Shown: positions 53,876 to 64,000 of the stretch, piece by piece
How the letters are laid out: every line of letters starts with the position of its first letter
How positions within the stretch are numbered: the first letter of the stretch is position 1
Assembly: GCA_031002005.1 (NCBI GenBank)
Contig: CM061914.1
Location: 189,118,685-189,182,684 of the forward strand
DNA length: 64,000 nucleotides
Direction: 5' to 3'
Source: Vandiemenella viatica
Taxonomy: Eukaryota > Arthropoda > Insecta > Orthoptera > Morabidae
The notes under the pieces: model-generated
The model's input: only the letters and a program-made list of their open reading frames with translations
What the model was told of the DNA's origin: nothing
Databases searched by the model: none
Made by a program: the position numbers and the translations under genes

Positions 53876-55264
53876 TATAAAATGACCAGGAAGCCTTAAA
53901 GAAAAACGTTTTACTTTAATAGAAATTAAAATATTGCATATTGAACAGAAATCCAAAGATGCCGTGCCAAGATCGGTCACCCAGGTGCTAAATGTTTATG
54001 AGCCTGAACCACTATGTGTGTTTGAATATTTGTTTTCTAGAGCTTCCTGTCACGGTCGCCATGTTGTGGCACCTACCACACATATTTCAAATTCTCTGAA
54101 TTCTGTTACGAAACTCGTCATGCAAAGAACTCCAAATATGAATGCGTTGAGGTTGCGTAGTCGAATGTTTCAGGCAGAATCGTCCACCAAATAACTCCCA
54201 ACTCAAGTGGTTAATTCATCGTCTGTAATGATCAGATAGGTTACATGAGAAGCTATACGGTGCATTCTACTTGTGTTGGAAAAACACGTACAAAATAATG
54301 ATTAAAGTCTTTTCAGAAGATTAGCAAGACTCATTAGATATCGAAATCTATACAGCTTTTTCATAGCAATATTGCGAGCGATTCTGCTAGCTGCTGTTAG
54401 GCTAATGTTTTATAAGATACAGGAAACATTGTCGACACAGACATAGGCGCCGGTATTTGTTTCAGAGCACCAAACAATAAAGCAAACAGCCGATTACTTT
54501 ACAATCAATTAAAGTTACTTTAAAAAACCTTGCAACTATGTGAAAACAGTGTTAGATGAAATTATGAAGAATTTGAAAATTTTTGACATAGCTTTAACAG
54601 AACAAACAATTCCTATGTGTTGAAAACACGTTTAAATATGATCATTTGGCACGACATGAGATATCGATGTCCTTTAATTAAAATGCCTAGTGCTGTAATA
54701 AATTTAACGCACTTTCAAAATTTGACACATAAATTCAAAACAGTTTCACGTAGAATAAAGAACAAAATTCAACACATACACCAACTGGTCCCACGTATTT
54801 ACAACAAACGTACCAATTCGTTTTATCTTATATAAACCCTATTATTTTACATGAAGAAAATAGATTACTGTTTTGTTTCAGTATGTTAGGATGATATATG
54901 AAAATAATTATTGTATTGTCTTTGATGGATGGAGACAGAAAACTGAGTTCTCATCCACTAAAAACTTAAAAGGAACCCCTTCAACCAGGTTGTCATTACT
55001 GTTCAATACTGAATCGTCTTAGGACGCAAAAAACTTTCTGTCACCTATGATAGCTACTACTGTTTCTTTGAACTTACTAACCTTCTTTAACATTTCTTCA
55101 ACTCCTTATATCGTCACTTAGGTTGAAGCATAACTATCATATTTGACACCGTTATTTGTTCAGTATTATCTTTTACTCTTGCAGCAACTTCTTAATTGAC
55201 GTTTCATCAGAATATTCTGGTAGTCATGGCGACATTTTGCGACACGTTGACCCATTAGTCTCTG
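53876..55264. other. Unassigned AT-rich DNA
   Basis: No gene or repeat recognised in about 1.4 kb. An 86-codon ORF (53934-54194) has no recognised domain. Confidence 0.35.
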
Positions 55265-55635
55265 AATATCGTATGATCATTTAACAAAGTGCACAACAGG
55301 AAATGTACATATCACAAGCTTGTACAATTTCATATCTGTAGATCTAAGGTTTTTCTTCAGTCAACCGACGTATCGTGTATTTCCGCCATTGTTCCCTTGT
55401 AGGCCCGAAGAGGACAGTCAGAAATGATGTGATTGATTGTCTGTAAGGATGGCTCCACAGTCATAATTTGCAGAATCTACCCAGCACCATTCGTGTAATA
55501 AGTAGCCGCATCTGCCTTGTCCTGTTCGAATTCGATTGATGATTCTCCACTGCCGCCTGGGGAGATCGATACCTTGTAACCTTACTGAGGGGTCCTCAAC
55601 TAGATTATTATTGGCTACTGATGTAGTGACGCAGG
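55265..55635 (-). mobile_element. LINE-I 3' end, copy 2 (MITE-free)
   Basis: The sequence matches 29530-30100 without the MITE. TTGTACAATTTCATATCTGTAG, GTAGGCCCGAAGAGGACAGT and GGGGTCCTCAACTAGATTATTATTGGC correspond. The frame is broken. It preserves the MITE's empty site at 55301-55310. Confidence 0.87.
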
Positions 55636-55995
55636 TTGAGACACTTGAGTCACCTGCTCCATGAACAGTAGACTAGTTAGCTAATATGTAACACGACGCC
55701 CGCGTGTAATCAACTTTAATGTCGTTAGTGAAGCTTCCACTTTTGTACTCTCCCGTTTCTTTAAAAGTAAAGTGCCACCTTTACATTTACACGAACTAGA
55801 TGAACCAAAGATGTCTCTACCAAGCAAACGAAGTTTATAAGGAGCGAACGGGTGTTTCGAGGCATCATTGGATAACATTGAGTTGTCGTTTGACTGATTT
55901 TCGGAGACGAAACTGAACATCGGAAATTCAAATTAACTAAAATCCTTTAGGATAACATCAAAGCGCAGTATATCACATTAGTGTCTGAATCTAGT
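55636..55995. other. Unassigned DNA
   Basis: A 79-codon minus-strand ORF (55681-55920) has no recognised family. Confidence 0.3.
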
Positions 55996-56235
55996 AGAAG
56001 TCCCGTAGCTCAGTTGTTAACACGTCTCAGTCGAGATCGAAAGGTACCCGGTTCGAATCCCTGTCTCAGCTGGGATTTTCATAGACCCTAAACCCGACCT
56101 TCACTTCTGGCACAGCTTGTTGTGCAAAGTGTGAAGTACGCAATAATGCTACCGTGGTTTGGATTACACAGGTCCCCTACACGCGGTAGTATTACGGGGA
56201 TCGTTTAACATACACTAGGACAAGGATTGAAAGCG
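55996..56235 (+). mobile_element. SINE family 2, copy 2 (tRNA-headed)
   Basis: Head CCCGTAGCTCAGTTGTTAAC (A-box region) and ACCCGGTTCGAATCCCTGTC (B box), spaced as in a tRNA. Then GGGATTTTCATAGACCC and ACCTTCAC, shared with copy 1 at 24397. The acceptor-stem partner is missing, so it is not a tRNA gene. Confidence 0.75.
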
Positions 56236-56604
56236 CAGCTAATAAAAACCCTTTCACCAGATCATTACGACCCCACGCGCTCAATAAATATGGCTACACC
56301 CGTTTCACTAAAAAAAAAAAAAAAAAAAAAAAAAAACCAGGAGAACTATAGGAATAAATAAGAAAATATAAAAAATACAGAAAAGAATATGACAACAAAA
56401 AACACGATCTTCTTAATTTTTTAGATGGGTGTTGCATCTTGACGCAAGACAGAAGAAACATGTCCCTACTGAAAAAGCTTTGCTTTATTCATGTGGATAG
56501 CGCAGAATGCTTCGTAGTTCGGATTTCAATAAAATCTGCAAGTCGTCTACTCGGGGCAGGGCAGCCGGATGAAGTTCACAGTCCGTCAAATTAATACCTG
56601 ACAC
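56236..56604. other. Unassigned DNA with a 27-bp A-run
   Basis: Poly-A at about 56310-56336; nothing else recognised. Confidence 0.35.
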
Positions 56605-56614
56605 TGAGCAAACA

Positions 56615-56860
56615 CATTTTTTTTTTTACTTATGGCTTTACGCCTCGTCGACGTCGAGGTCATTAGAGGCGGGATGGGACTGGGATCAAGGAACGGGAAG
56701 GAATTCGGCCATGGCCGTTTGAAGGAAGCATCCCGACATTCGGCAGGAGAAATTTGGGTAAACCACGGAAAACCCAAATCTGGATGCCCGGACAGGTATT
56801 CCAATCGGTGACCTCCCGAATGTGAGGCCAGAGCGTTAACCGTTACACCACCACTCTCGG
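56615..56860 (-). mobile_element. tRNA-headed SINE, mosaic copy K (subfamily i tail, subfamily ii head)
   Basis: Perfect 10-bp target duplication TGAGCAAACA (56605-56614 and 56861-56870). The tail is subfamily i (GCTTTACGCCTCGTCGACGT). The head reads, in sense, GGTGGTGTAACGGTTAACGC, which is the subfamily ii head. Confidence 0.92.
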
Positions 56861-57071
56861 TGAGCAAACAGAAATAGTATTTTGTCATTATTATCGGATG
56901 TTTGTTATTGAAAAGAAGTTACGCACATTGCAAAAGGTTAGATCTATCCTTAACATAAATACACATCCATATTTACGAATGAACTCAGCTAGTCCCAAAC
57001 AATTGTCGCTTGTGGTCAACTGTTTGTGTGAACGTTCAGTTATCTGCATTATTAACATTTACGAATGGACC

Positions 57072-57312
57072 CCGAGCGTGGTGGGTGAGCGGTTAGCACT
57101 CTGGACTCGCATTCGGGAGAACGTGGGATCGAATCCCTGTCCGGGCATCCAGATTTGGGTTATTATGGTTTTCTCAAATCACTCCAGGCGAATGCCGGGA
57201 TGCTTCCTACAAAAGGCAGTGGCCGAATTCCTTCCCGTTCCTTGTACCCCAGTCCCATACCGCCTCTAATGACCCCAACGTCAACGAGGCACAAAGCCAT
57301 AAGTAAAAAAAA
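57072..57312 (+). mobile_element. tRNA-headed SINE, subfamily i (copy L)
   Basis: Head CCGAGCGTGGTGGGTGAGCG; B box GGATCGAATCC (one change). Target duplication GAAT(G/T)GACC at about 57063-57071 and 57313-57322. It faces copy K 200 bp away. Confidence 0.92.
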
Positions 57313-57322
57313 GAATTGACCC

Positions 57323-57750
57323 TGCACCTTATTATATTACACGCAGCCTTGATTCTCGTCATGGATTTTATTTAAGGATTTATCAAAAGTTTCCTCTGGG
57401 TAGTTACAACCGGGTATTGTCAGTTCCGAAAAAAATGGGAGAGCTTACGTGTTGGCTTCTGTTCGTGTAAATTGAGTTTTCTGTGTTCTTTTGTTTGTGA
57501 AATGTGTAGTTGATGAGGCGGAGATTCACAAAAATGACAGCGGAAAACTGACTAAAACCCTGAATCAGGACGGCTGGTAGGCGGGGTCGGGAGTCGAACC
57601 CGGTACAGTTTCACCTCCGCGATCTGTTGTGGTGGTGGCGGGTGAGGTATCTCTATTACTAGAATGAGCTGTACGCCAACTACTAAAACCTTACGATGAC
57701 TCGTAGCTATGATAAGGTTTATCATCTGCAAGCAAATTATATCACTAAAA
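57323..57750. other. Unassigned DNA
   Basis: A tRNA-like minus-strand B-box (GGGAGTCGAACCCGGTAC, 57588-57605) without a matching tRNA. TAGTTACAACCGGGTATTGT near 57400 partly matches about 9580. Confidence 0.35.
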
Positions 57751-58833
57751 TACGCTGATCAGCCTGAGCATTATGAACACTTACCTAGTAGCCAGTATGC
57801 CCGCCTTTGGCACGGGTAACAATGGTAACGCGTCTTGGCATGGAAGCAATGAGACCTTGGTAGGTCGCTGGAGGGAGTTGGCACCACGTCTGCACACACA
57901 AGTCACCTAATTCCCGTGAATTCCGGGGAGAGGAGCGATGAGCTCTGACGTCACGTTCAATCACATCCCAGATGTGTTCGATCGGGTTCAGATTTGGCGA
58001 GTTGGGGGGCCAGCACATCAATTGCAACTCGCCACTGTGTTCCTCGAACCACTCCATCACACTCCTGGATTTGTTACAAAAGGCCACAACTGTTGGGAAA
58101 CATGGTCGTCATGAAGGGGTGTACGTTGTCTGCAACCAGTGTACGATACTTATTGGCCGTCATGGTGCCTTGCACGAGCTCCACTGGACCCATGGATGCT
58201 CACGTGAATGTTCCCCAGAGCATAATTGAGCCGCCGCCAGCTTGTCTCCGTCCCGCAGTACAGGTGACAAAAAGCTGTTACCCTGGAAAACGACGAATTC
58301 GCACCCTCCTATCGGCATGATGAAGAAGGTATCGGGATTGATCAGACCATGCAACCCTCTGCCACTGCCCCAACGTCCAGTGACGATGGTCACGTGCCCA
58401 TTTCAGTCGTAGTTGCCGATGTCGTGGTCGTAACATTGGCACATGCATGGGTCGTCGGCTACGGGGGCTCATCGTTAGGAGTGTTCGGTGCACTGTGTTT
58501 TCAGACACACTTTTCCTCTGCCCTGCATTAATGTCTGATGTTAGTTCCGCCACAGTTCACCGCCTGTGCTGTTTTACCAGTCTGCCCAGCTTACGAAGTC
58601 AGTCATTTGTAATGAGGGGTGGCCGCCCAACCCCTCGACGTATGGACGTGGTTTCTCCTTGGTTTCGCCACTTGTTGAAGACACTCACCACAGCACTCCT
58701 CGAACACCCGACAAGTCGTGCAGTGTGCGAAATGCTCGTGCCGAGCCTCCGGGCCATCACAATCTGCCCTTGGTCAAACTCACACCGATCGCGCGCCTTC
58801 CACATTCTTAACACGGATAGCAAACCCACTGAT

Positions 58834-60615
58834 TAGAGCTGTAGAAGTAACGATGTATTCGTTACTGAGTAACGGGTTCGTCGCCTGACTCGAAGTACCG
58901 AATCGTTACTCGCAAATTCATTTCGTTACTCGCATGTTTCGTTACTAGCATTTGTCGTATAGATACGAACACGTTTCAGCTCCAGCAGGTAACTAATTTT
59001 GACAACGTAACGACTAATTTTGTAGTTTTTATTTTGTTTAATATTAAAATTTACAGTACATAATTTATAAATAGAAAATTTTTGTGGATAATTTCAGATA
59101 GTTACTGTTTTTTCATTGATAATTCATTAGTGAGGTTTATTGATTTCAAGCATTTGTGAAATTTGTTTACTTTAAGAATTGATATCTTCTATTTTATTTC
59201 ATAGTGTAATTTACAATATAAAAGAGTTGTCTCTTAGTTTTTTATATACATCTCTGAACTTGTTATGTTCTAATAATATTTAATAAAATTTCAGTGGAGC
59301 GCACGCTTCGGTGGCAATTTCCCTACACACTCATCTTCCCCCCTAAATTCCTGGACCCACCTACATTTGCCCTTTCCACATTTTAGCTTTAAATTCTTTC
59401 AACGTTTTTGGTAAATTGTTCATCATTACTCTTTGTAACTTATTCCAGCCCCTGACACCCTTAGCTTAAAACGAGAATCTTGCTAAATCCTTGTGCCTGA
59501 AATCGAGTGCCTGCTTGTGGTCATGGTCATTTTTTCCCTTCCAAACATTACTTTTAATTCTTACACCAATATCTTTCCACGCCTCATCACCAATATACGC
59601 CTTGTACACTCCCATGACCGTCTTCACCCTCCTCCTGTCTTCCGATAAATCGCAATCCAGGTCTTTTATCATATCTGGTAGTATACTGATTGAGTTCTGT
59701 GATAATTTTTGCTGTACCAGAATTCCATAAACAAAGAACAAGTTACAATGACTTTATTCCTTTTGCGTGGTGTTAGTTATTGTATTATTACCGCAGGATT
59801 CATGTCATCAAACATCAATGCGGTTCTGGCTTTGATGTTGAATGTTTTTTGTAACCGCGACGCGACAACAATTAATCTAATCGCATGTTTGTCCTGTAAC
59901 TTTGTTATTGATTTAAAAGATTTGAATATTGATATTTTTAAAATAAAACAATTAACGTGGGAGTCAATAGCATTCTGCATGCAGGTCCGATTTGATGGTA
60001 TGTCCACATTTATTTTAACAAAGCTATCACAAAAAGATGAAGAATTTACAGAAATAAATGAAAACCATAAAGGAATATAGTGGTGAAACCTCCTATTTAA
60101 AAACGAAATACTTTGATGAGATTATAATATTTGTTAAATACATGTCCCATTATCACATCAGGCTTCTATGCAGGGTTTTGAGTAGGCTACTTTCAAAAAT
60201 AACCGTCATTAGTTATTGTCACTTGATATGTTACAGTCAGGAGAAAGGTCAGGTCTTTTTTTGTATGCAAACAGGGGTTTGTTTTAGAAATCAGATTATT
60301 CTTTCGTATATAATATTCACTAAAGTAAATCAAGTGTACATTCAGTGGTTTTCCGTAAGATCCACGTGCTAATTACTTGACTTTAAGTTATGTGCAAATG
60401 AACAACTTACCTAAACTTATTTTACTAAATAAACAATTCACTTAAACTTTTGCAAGTACGCACGAAGTCGTCCCGTATGCGATGCGATGCAATGCTTCAT
60501 GCTATTGTTCGATTGTACCGAAAGTAACGAGTAACGATTCGAAAGTAACGGGTACTGATTGGTTTAGTAACGAATACATACGGGTACAGAATTTCTCGTT
60601 ACTTTTACAGCTCTA
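58834..60615. mobile_element. hAT-type element (TAGAGCTGTARAAGTAACGA) nested in Tc1
   Basis: The termini TAGAGCTGTAGAAGTAACGA and the complement of TCGTTACTTTTACAGCTCTA match at 19 of 20. The 8-bp duplication is CCACTGAT (58826-58833) and CCATTGAT (60616-60623), one mismatch. Subterminal GTAACGA/TCGTTAC boxes are repeated many times at both ends. No hAT transposase is recognised. 59709-60080 is an open 123-codon frame of unknown nature. A LINE-A fragment is nested within. Confidence 0.92.
59290..59745 (-). mobile_element. LINE-A 3' end nested in the hAT element
   Basis: Minus-strand codons DMIKDLDCDLSEDRRRVKTV, then MGVYKAYIGDEAWKDIGVRI, KSNVWKGKNDHDHKQALDFR. The tail includes GCGCACGCTTCGGTGGCAAT near 59305. 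It is the third level of the nest. Confidence 0.87.
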
Positions 60616-60854
60616 CCATTGATTCATTGATTCTACATGCACCGTGCGTGTGTCTGACTAGCAGTCATTCCTCGTCAGGTGACGCTGCTATCGCCTCGAC
60701 TGGTTTGCATCGATAGTAGGTAGGTAGTCACAATGTTCTGGCTGTTCAGTACACGTAAGTCGGATTTTACCTAAAGCAGTACTCGTCCTACCCAAAACAC
60801 ATGACGCCATAATGTGTACACGTTTCAAGCAATTTTACTGTGCGCAAACCTTTT

Positions 60855-61050
60855 CCTTATAGCTTTACGCATCGTCGACTCGAGAACATTTAGAGTTGAA
60901 AAGGAATGGGAAGGAATTTGGCCATGGCCTTTTGAAGAAACCATCTCCTAATTTCACTGATTTCGGTAAACCACGGAAAACAGATGTCTACATGGCCCGA
61001 CGGGGAATCGAACCACTGTCCTCCCAGTACGCTTGCTCTGGGTGGTAAGT
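60855..61050 (-). mobile_element. Degenerate SINE subfamily i
   Basis: TTATAGCTTTACGCATCGTCGAC tail, GGAATGGGAAGGAATTTGGC body, AATCGAACCACTGTCCTCCC box B. The rest is scrambled. Confidence 0.75.
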
Positions 61051-61089
61051 CCCGTTTCAGGTTTAGATTGTCCCGGTTCATCCCCTAGT

Positions 61090-61600
61090 GTGAAAAATTC
61101 GGTAGTTGAACTTTTCTTGCCTCATATCTAGTGTGGAATCGGAGGCATTTGGTGCAAATTTGATGGAAAAAATTGAGCCTCTTGCTGTCACTTTTACTGT
61201 AGAATATCTTTTCATGCTGTATCTGTTCACCGTCATCATGTACGATATGTATATCTGAAGTCTGGAAATACGGCTGCTAAAACATCTTTAATTTATCCGC
61301 GAAAAGAGGTAGTAACTAGTTGAGTAGATTCGCGCGAATTACCGATAACTCTCTTAAATGTTGCCGGCCGTCCAACTTCAGCTGGGAACTGTCTCCGACG
61401 CTAATTTAAGTTAACCAACTTGAATCTTTCGAAGGCGAAAAGAATCTTTAATTATACTCGAGTGAATTCACAGAAACTCGATCTCACTTCGGATGTGAAA
61501 GCTAACTTGGAGCCGTTCTAAGATATCTGTAGCTTGTTATAAAGTTTGATTTATCTACCGGCTTTCTTCGCAAAATTCTATGGCTATTAGTAAAACTGCT
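61090..61600. other. Unassigned DNA
   Basis: Nothing recognised. Confidence 0.3.
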
Positions 61601-61615
61601 CTGAAGACACTTGTT

Positions 61616-61682
61616 CGAAGCCACGTCCGGGAATCCGTATTGGAGTTTTTCATGATTTCCGCAAATTACTCCAGGCCCCATG
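61616..61682 (+). mobile_element. Diverged SINE body scrap
   Basis: TTCGAAGCCACGTCCGGGAA then TCATGATTTCCGCAAATTACTCCAGGC follows the SINE order from B box to mid body. Confidence 0.55.
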
Positions 61683-61767
61683 TCCTTTCAGCTTTGGTGA
61701 ATGGTGAGCTGATACTGTCGTTTCTGTTTGTTTGTGTTTTTTGTTTTTTTTGTTTGTTTGCTTGTTT

Positions 61768-61985
61768 GTTTTTAACTTATGGCTTTACGCCTCGTCGACG
61801 TCGAGGTCATTATAGACGGGATGGGTTTAAAAACAATGAACGGGAAGTAATTCGACCATGGACTTTTTGAAGAAAGCATCCCGGCAATCGCCAGGAGTGA
61901 TGTGGGGAAACCATGGTTGACCCAAATCTGGATGCCCAGACAGGGATTCGAACCGGCGCCCCCCCCCCCCCCCGAATGCGGTGAA
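61768..61985 (-). mobile_element. tRNA-headed SINE, subfamily i (copy N), C-run at the head
   Basis: TTAACTTATGGCTTTACGCC tail to GGGATTCGAACC box B. The head is replaced by a 15-17 C run (about 61957-61973) before CGAATGCGG. The A box is lost. Confidence 0.85.
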
Positions 61986-61989
61986 ATAC

Positions 61990-62383
61990 GTCCAGCACGC
62001 GGCTGTGCTGGCCGTAGGTTGTTGCGCCAGCTCATTCTCATGTTTCTATATTCTTGGAAGAGGGCATCTATGTAGTGTTACGTCGTGGAGCACCGGGCGT
62101 TCCGTTTTGTCATGAGCGAAAATACGTCGTTTCAAGATTAATTACGAGAAACAACATTCCGTTCCAAGAATTGTATATTTTACAAGAAATGAAGTATTTG
62201 TGGGTACTCTATATTTAAAGTCTGAGACTTATTGTTGTTAAATAGCAGCGTTTTTCAACCAACTTCAATAGCAGGAGAAGTAAAATGAAAAAAATAAAAA
62301 TAAAATAAATCCAACGACCAATAACTTGCATAGACCTAATTTCCCATCTCCATCTGTATGAGAGTTTTATATAAATCAAATTC
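61990..62383. other. Unassigned DNA
   Basis: Nothing recognised. Confidence 0.3.
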
Positions 62384-62430
62384 CGTCTACGAACAATTGT
62401 TACTTTTAATATTATTTTATCGACCAAAAG

Positions 62431-62462
62431 CGTTTCGCCCTTGTGTTCTATGGCATCATCAG
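62431..62462 (-). ncRNA. Hammerhead-like motif 6 (left arm)
   Basis: Minus strand: CTGATGA (62462-62456), one T, stem II about GCC/GGC with a long loop, GAAACG (62436-62431). Confidence 0.42.
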
Positions 62463-62519
62463 TTGCTGTAAATGTTTGTTATACATGAGTATTATTACAA
62501 TTATTAAGTAAAACAAATC

Positions 62520-62712
<193 letters not shown>

Positions 62713-62855
62713 AACATATACAGGTATTTCGATAATTTTCACATGCCGATCTGGAACAGCACTTTTATGTACATTTACAGTATACATATGTAGATAATGA
62801 TTTATTTATTTAATAATTGTAATGATAAACATCTAAAACCATATATTTACAGCCG

Positions 62856-62887
62856 CTGAAGATGTGCAAAAACACAATGGCAAGACG
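62856..62887 (+). ncRNA. Hammerhead-like motif 6 (right arm), degenerate
   Basis: CTGAAGA (62856-62862) is kept, but the GAAACG block reads CAAGACG. The core adenines are changed, so cleavage is not expected. Confidence 0.35.
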
Positions 62888-63216
62888 CGTCTGGCGAATA
62901 GAATAACATTAAAAACAACAGTTGTTCGTAGACGATTTTTTATTTATGAAGATATATAGATCATAAACTGCGGAATATGGCCTACAACCAGATTTGTATC
63001 TGGCTATATTATTCACCAACCCTATCAGTTATTATCGACTCATATGGCGGTACATTTTAAGATATTAATAAAACGGTCATCAGCTTAATTCTTAAAGAAA
63101 TACAACTCTCTGGAAACGTGCTTAGTGGGTAGACTATCACAGTCATATCATCATAAGCTGGAAACACCTGATTATCGCTGAAATATTCACAGCTTTTAGA
63201 AAGATTGATTGACAGG

Positions 63217-63300
63217 TTACTAGCTGTTACCCACGACTTCGAATGCGTGGAATTAGAAATTTATTGTTAGAATCTGATACAGAAAGCTTTAATCTACATA
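63217..63300 (+). repeat. Start of the ACTAGCTGTTACCC repeat, copy 2
   Basis: ACTAGCTGTTACCCACGACTTCG then AATGCGTGGAATTAG matches the start of 21587-22504. Similarity fades after about 80 bp. Confidence 0.55.
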
Positions 63301-64000
63301 ACACGCGCCTTGAAAACCGCTGTGTCGGGAAAATACGACGGTAAATCGCAACCGTTCACCTTCAACTTTCACGCACAACTTGACATAAAACTGTTTGGCC
63401 AAGTGTCTGCACAGTGGTATTGCATTAAATCGTCTTCGCGTGTCATCAAGTGATAGACATAAAAATCCTTTTTGTTAGGCAGGAGAAAACCTATCACGGG
63501 GTTGATTTGTGATATTTGGAAGTGATATTCTTGTAGCCCCTTGCTAAATATTATTCGATATTATAGCATGACAGATAGTATATGGGTGCCATGCATCTTG
63601 GTTAACATATCGTCATGTTTCCGAATACACAAACTGACTGCGAGAGAAACGAAGCCTGAGTGACCGATATAACATTACAGAGGTTTACACACGATATCCA
63701 TCTGTCTGTCAGCGCCTGGTTAGTTTACAATATTTCATCACAAAATATGTTACTTATCTCTAAACAGTAACCTATGTCGTTCATAAGATATCGTCAAGAT
63801 AGTTTTAGCAGTATAGTTGTGAAAACATAAGAAACGGGCAGAGCTACATTCGCTTTTATAATGTTACTGTAAATACGTACTAGCTCAAAGCATTATGTAG
63901 TACGAGTACGGAATCGATTTCAGGTAAATTACTTTTACTAGTTTATATTATTTTGTCGTGATATCTTTGGTTCAGTGAGGATTTTTTTAGTATTCTGTCT
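63301..64000. other. Unassigned DNA to window end
   Basis: The stretch may continue the preceding repeat (TTGACATAAAACTGTTTGGC, TGACTGCGAGAGAAACGAAGC). No gene recognised. Confidence 0.35.

Larger units (their letters stand above)
57751..60751 (-). mobile_element. Tc1-like transposon, nearly full length, with nested hAT
   Basis: The termini match: TACGCTGATCAGCCTGAGCATT (57751) and the complement of AATGTTCTGGCTGTTCAGTA (60751), with TA at the outside. Minus-strand transposase pieces are: N-terminal HTH (58829-58599: [29 protein letters not shown]); middle (58553-58278: NAGQRKSVSENTVHRTLLTM, WSDQSRYLLHHADRRV); and C-terminal (58087-57785: FEEHSGELQLMCWPPNSPNL, NPIEHIWDVIERDVRAH, MPRRV). The third catalytic acidic block (NPIEH) is intact. 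The middle, including the DNAxPH aspartate, is frameshifted. Without the 1.78-kb hAT insertion in its 5' leader it would be about 1.2 kb, normal for Tc1. Confidence 0.92.

Noticed and set aside
55996..56070. Possible tRNA gene
   Set aside because: A and B boxes are present, but the acceptor stem does not pair and a SINE body follows.
2389..62041. Recurring peptide containing GHPDLGFPWFPQITPGECRDASF in many ORFs on both strands
   Set aside because: It is the chance translation of the SINE body, in different frames and with no conserved start; not a protein family.

Overview
This window is eukaryotic nuclear DNA, almost certainly from an insect. It is AT-rich and intron-rich, it carries arthropod-type Tc1, mariner, hAT and non-LTR elements, and it has a short interstitial TTAGG array. 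The mix of LINEs and the tRNA-headed SINE suggests a polyneopteran with a large genome (stick insect, orthopteran or cockroach-like), but the species cannot be read from the sequence. Nothing prokaryotic is present: no operons, CRISPR arrays or rRNA. A run of exactly 1000 N (36939-37938) is a scaffold gap.

Only one host gene is well supported. Three GC-rich exons on the minus strand (29138-29356, 27219-27408, 25718-26072) join in phase and encode about 254 residues of an ODF3/CIMAP-like (SHIPPO, STPGR-repeat) protein. The stop codon is present; the short first coding exon was not found. Its two introns hold a Tc/mariner deletion derivative, a LINE fragment and a foldback element.

The rest is a dense, nested set of transposable elements. 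(1) A tRNA-headed SINE family with about 20 copies or scraps falls into two subfamilies whose 3' hairpins differ by a compensated base pair. A second SINE family has two copies. (2) At least nine LINE lineages are present as 5'-truncated or broken copies; the best RT is at 5576-7140. (3) Tc1/mariner elements occur at 419-1743, 2490-3172, 7393-8120, 26260-26797, 51880-52262 and 57751-60751, plus a MITE at 29559-29770. (4) hAT elements with 8-bp target duplications lie at 4677-5110, 8746-9232, 9827-10822, 20613-21408, 44614-44855 and 58834-60615. (5) Foldback elements occur at 28204-28895 and about 31100-32428.

The most interesting signal is a set of nine hammerhead-ribozyme-like motifs: CTGANGA, one extra nucleotide, a stem II hairpin, then GAAACG. 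Six of them lie as pairs in the two arms of inverted-repeat elements, or come close to doing so; one lies in a 116-bp element with a perfect 12-bp target duplication. Stem II sequences differ between loci but stay paired in most copies. I infer non-autonomous, Penelope-like or retrozyme-like elements. A second notable signal is a Tc1 derivative with inverted C-terminal and N-terminal transposase pieces, sharing one junction at two loci about 49 kb apart.
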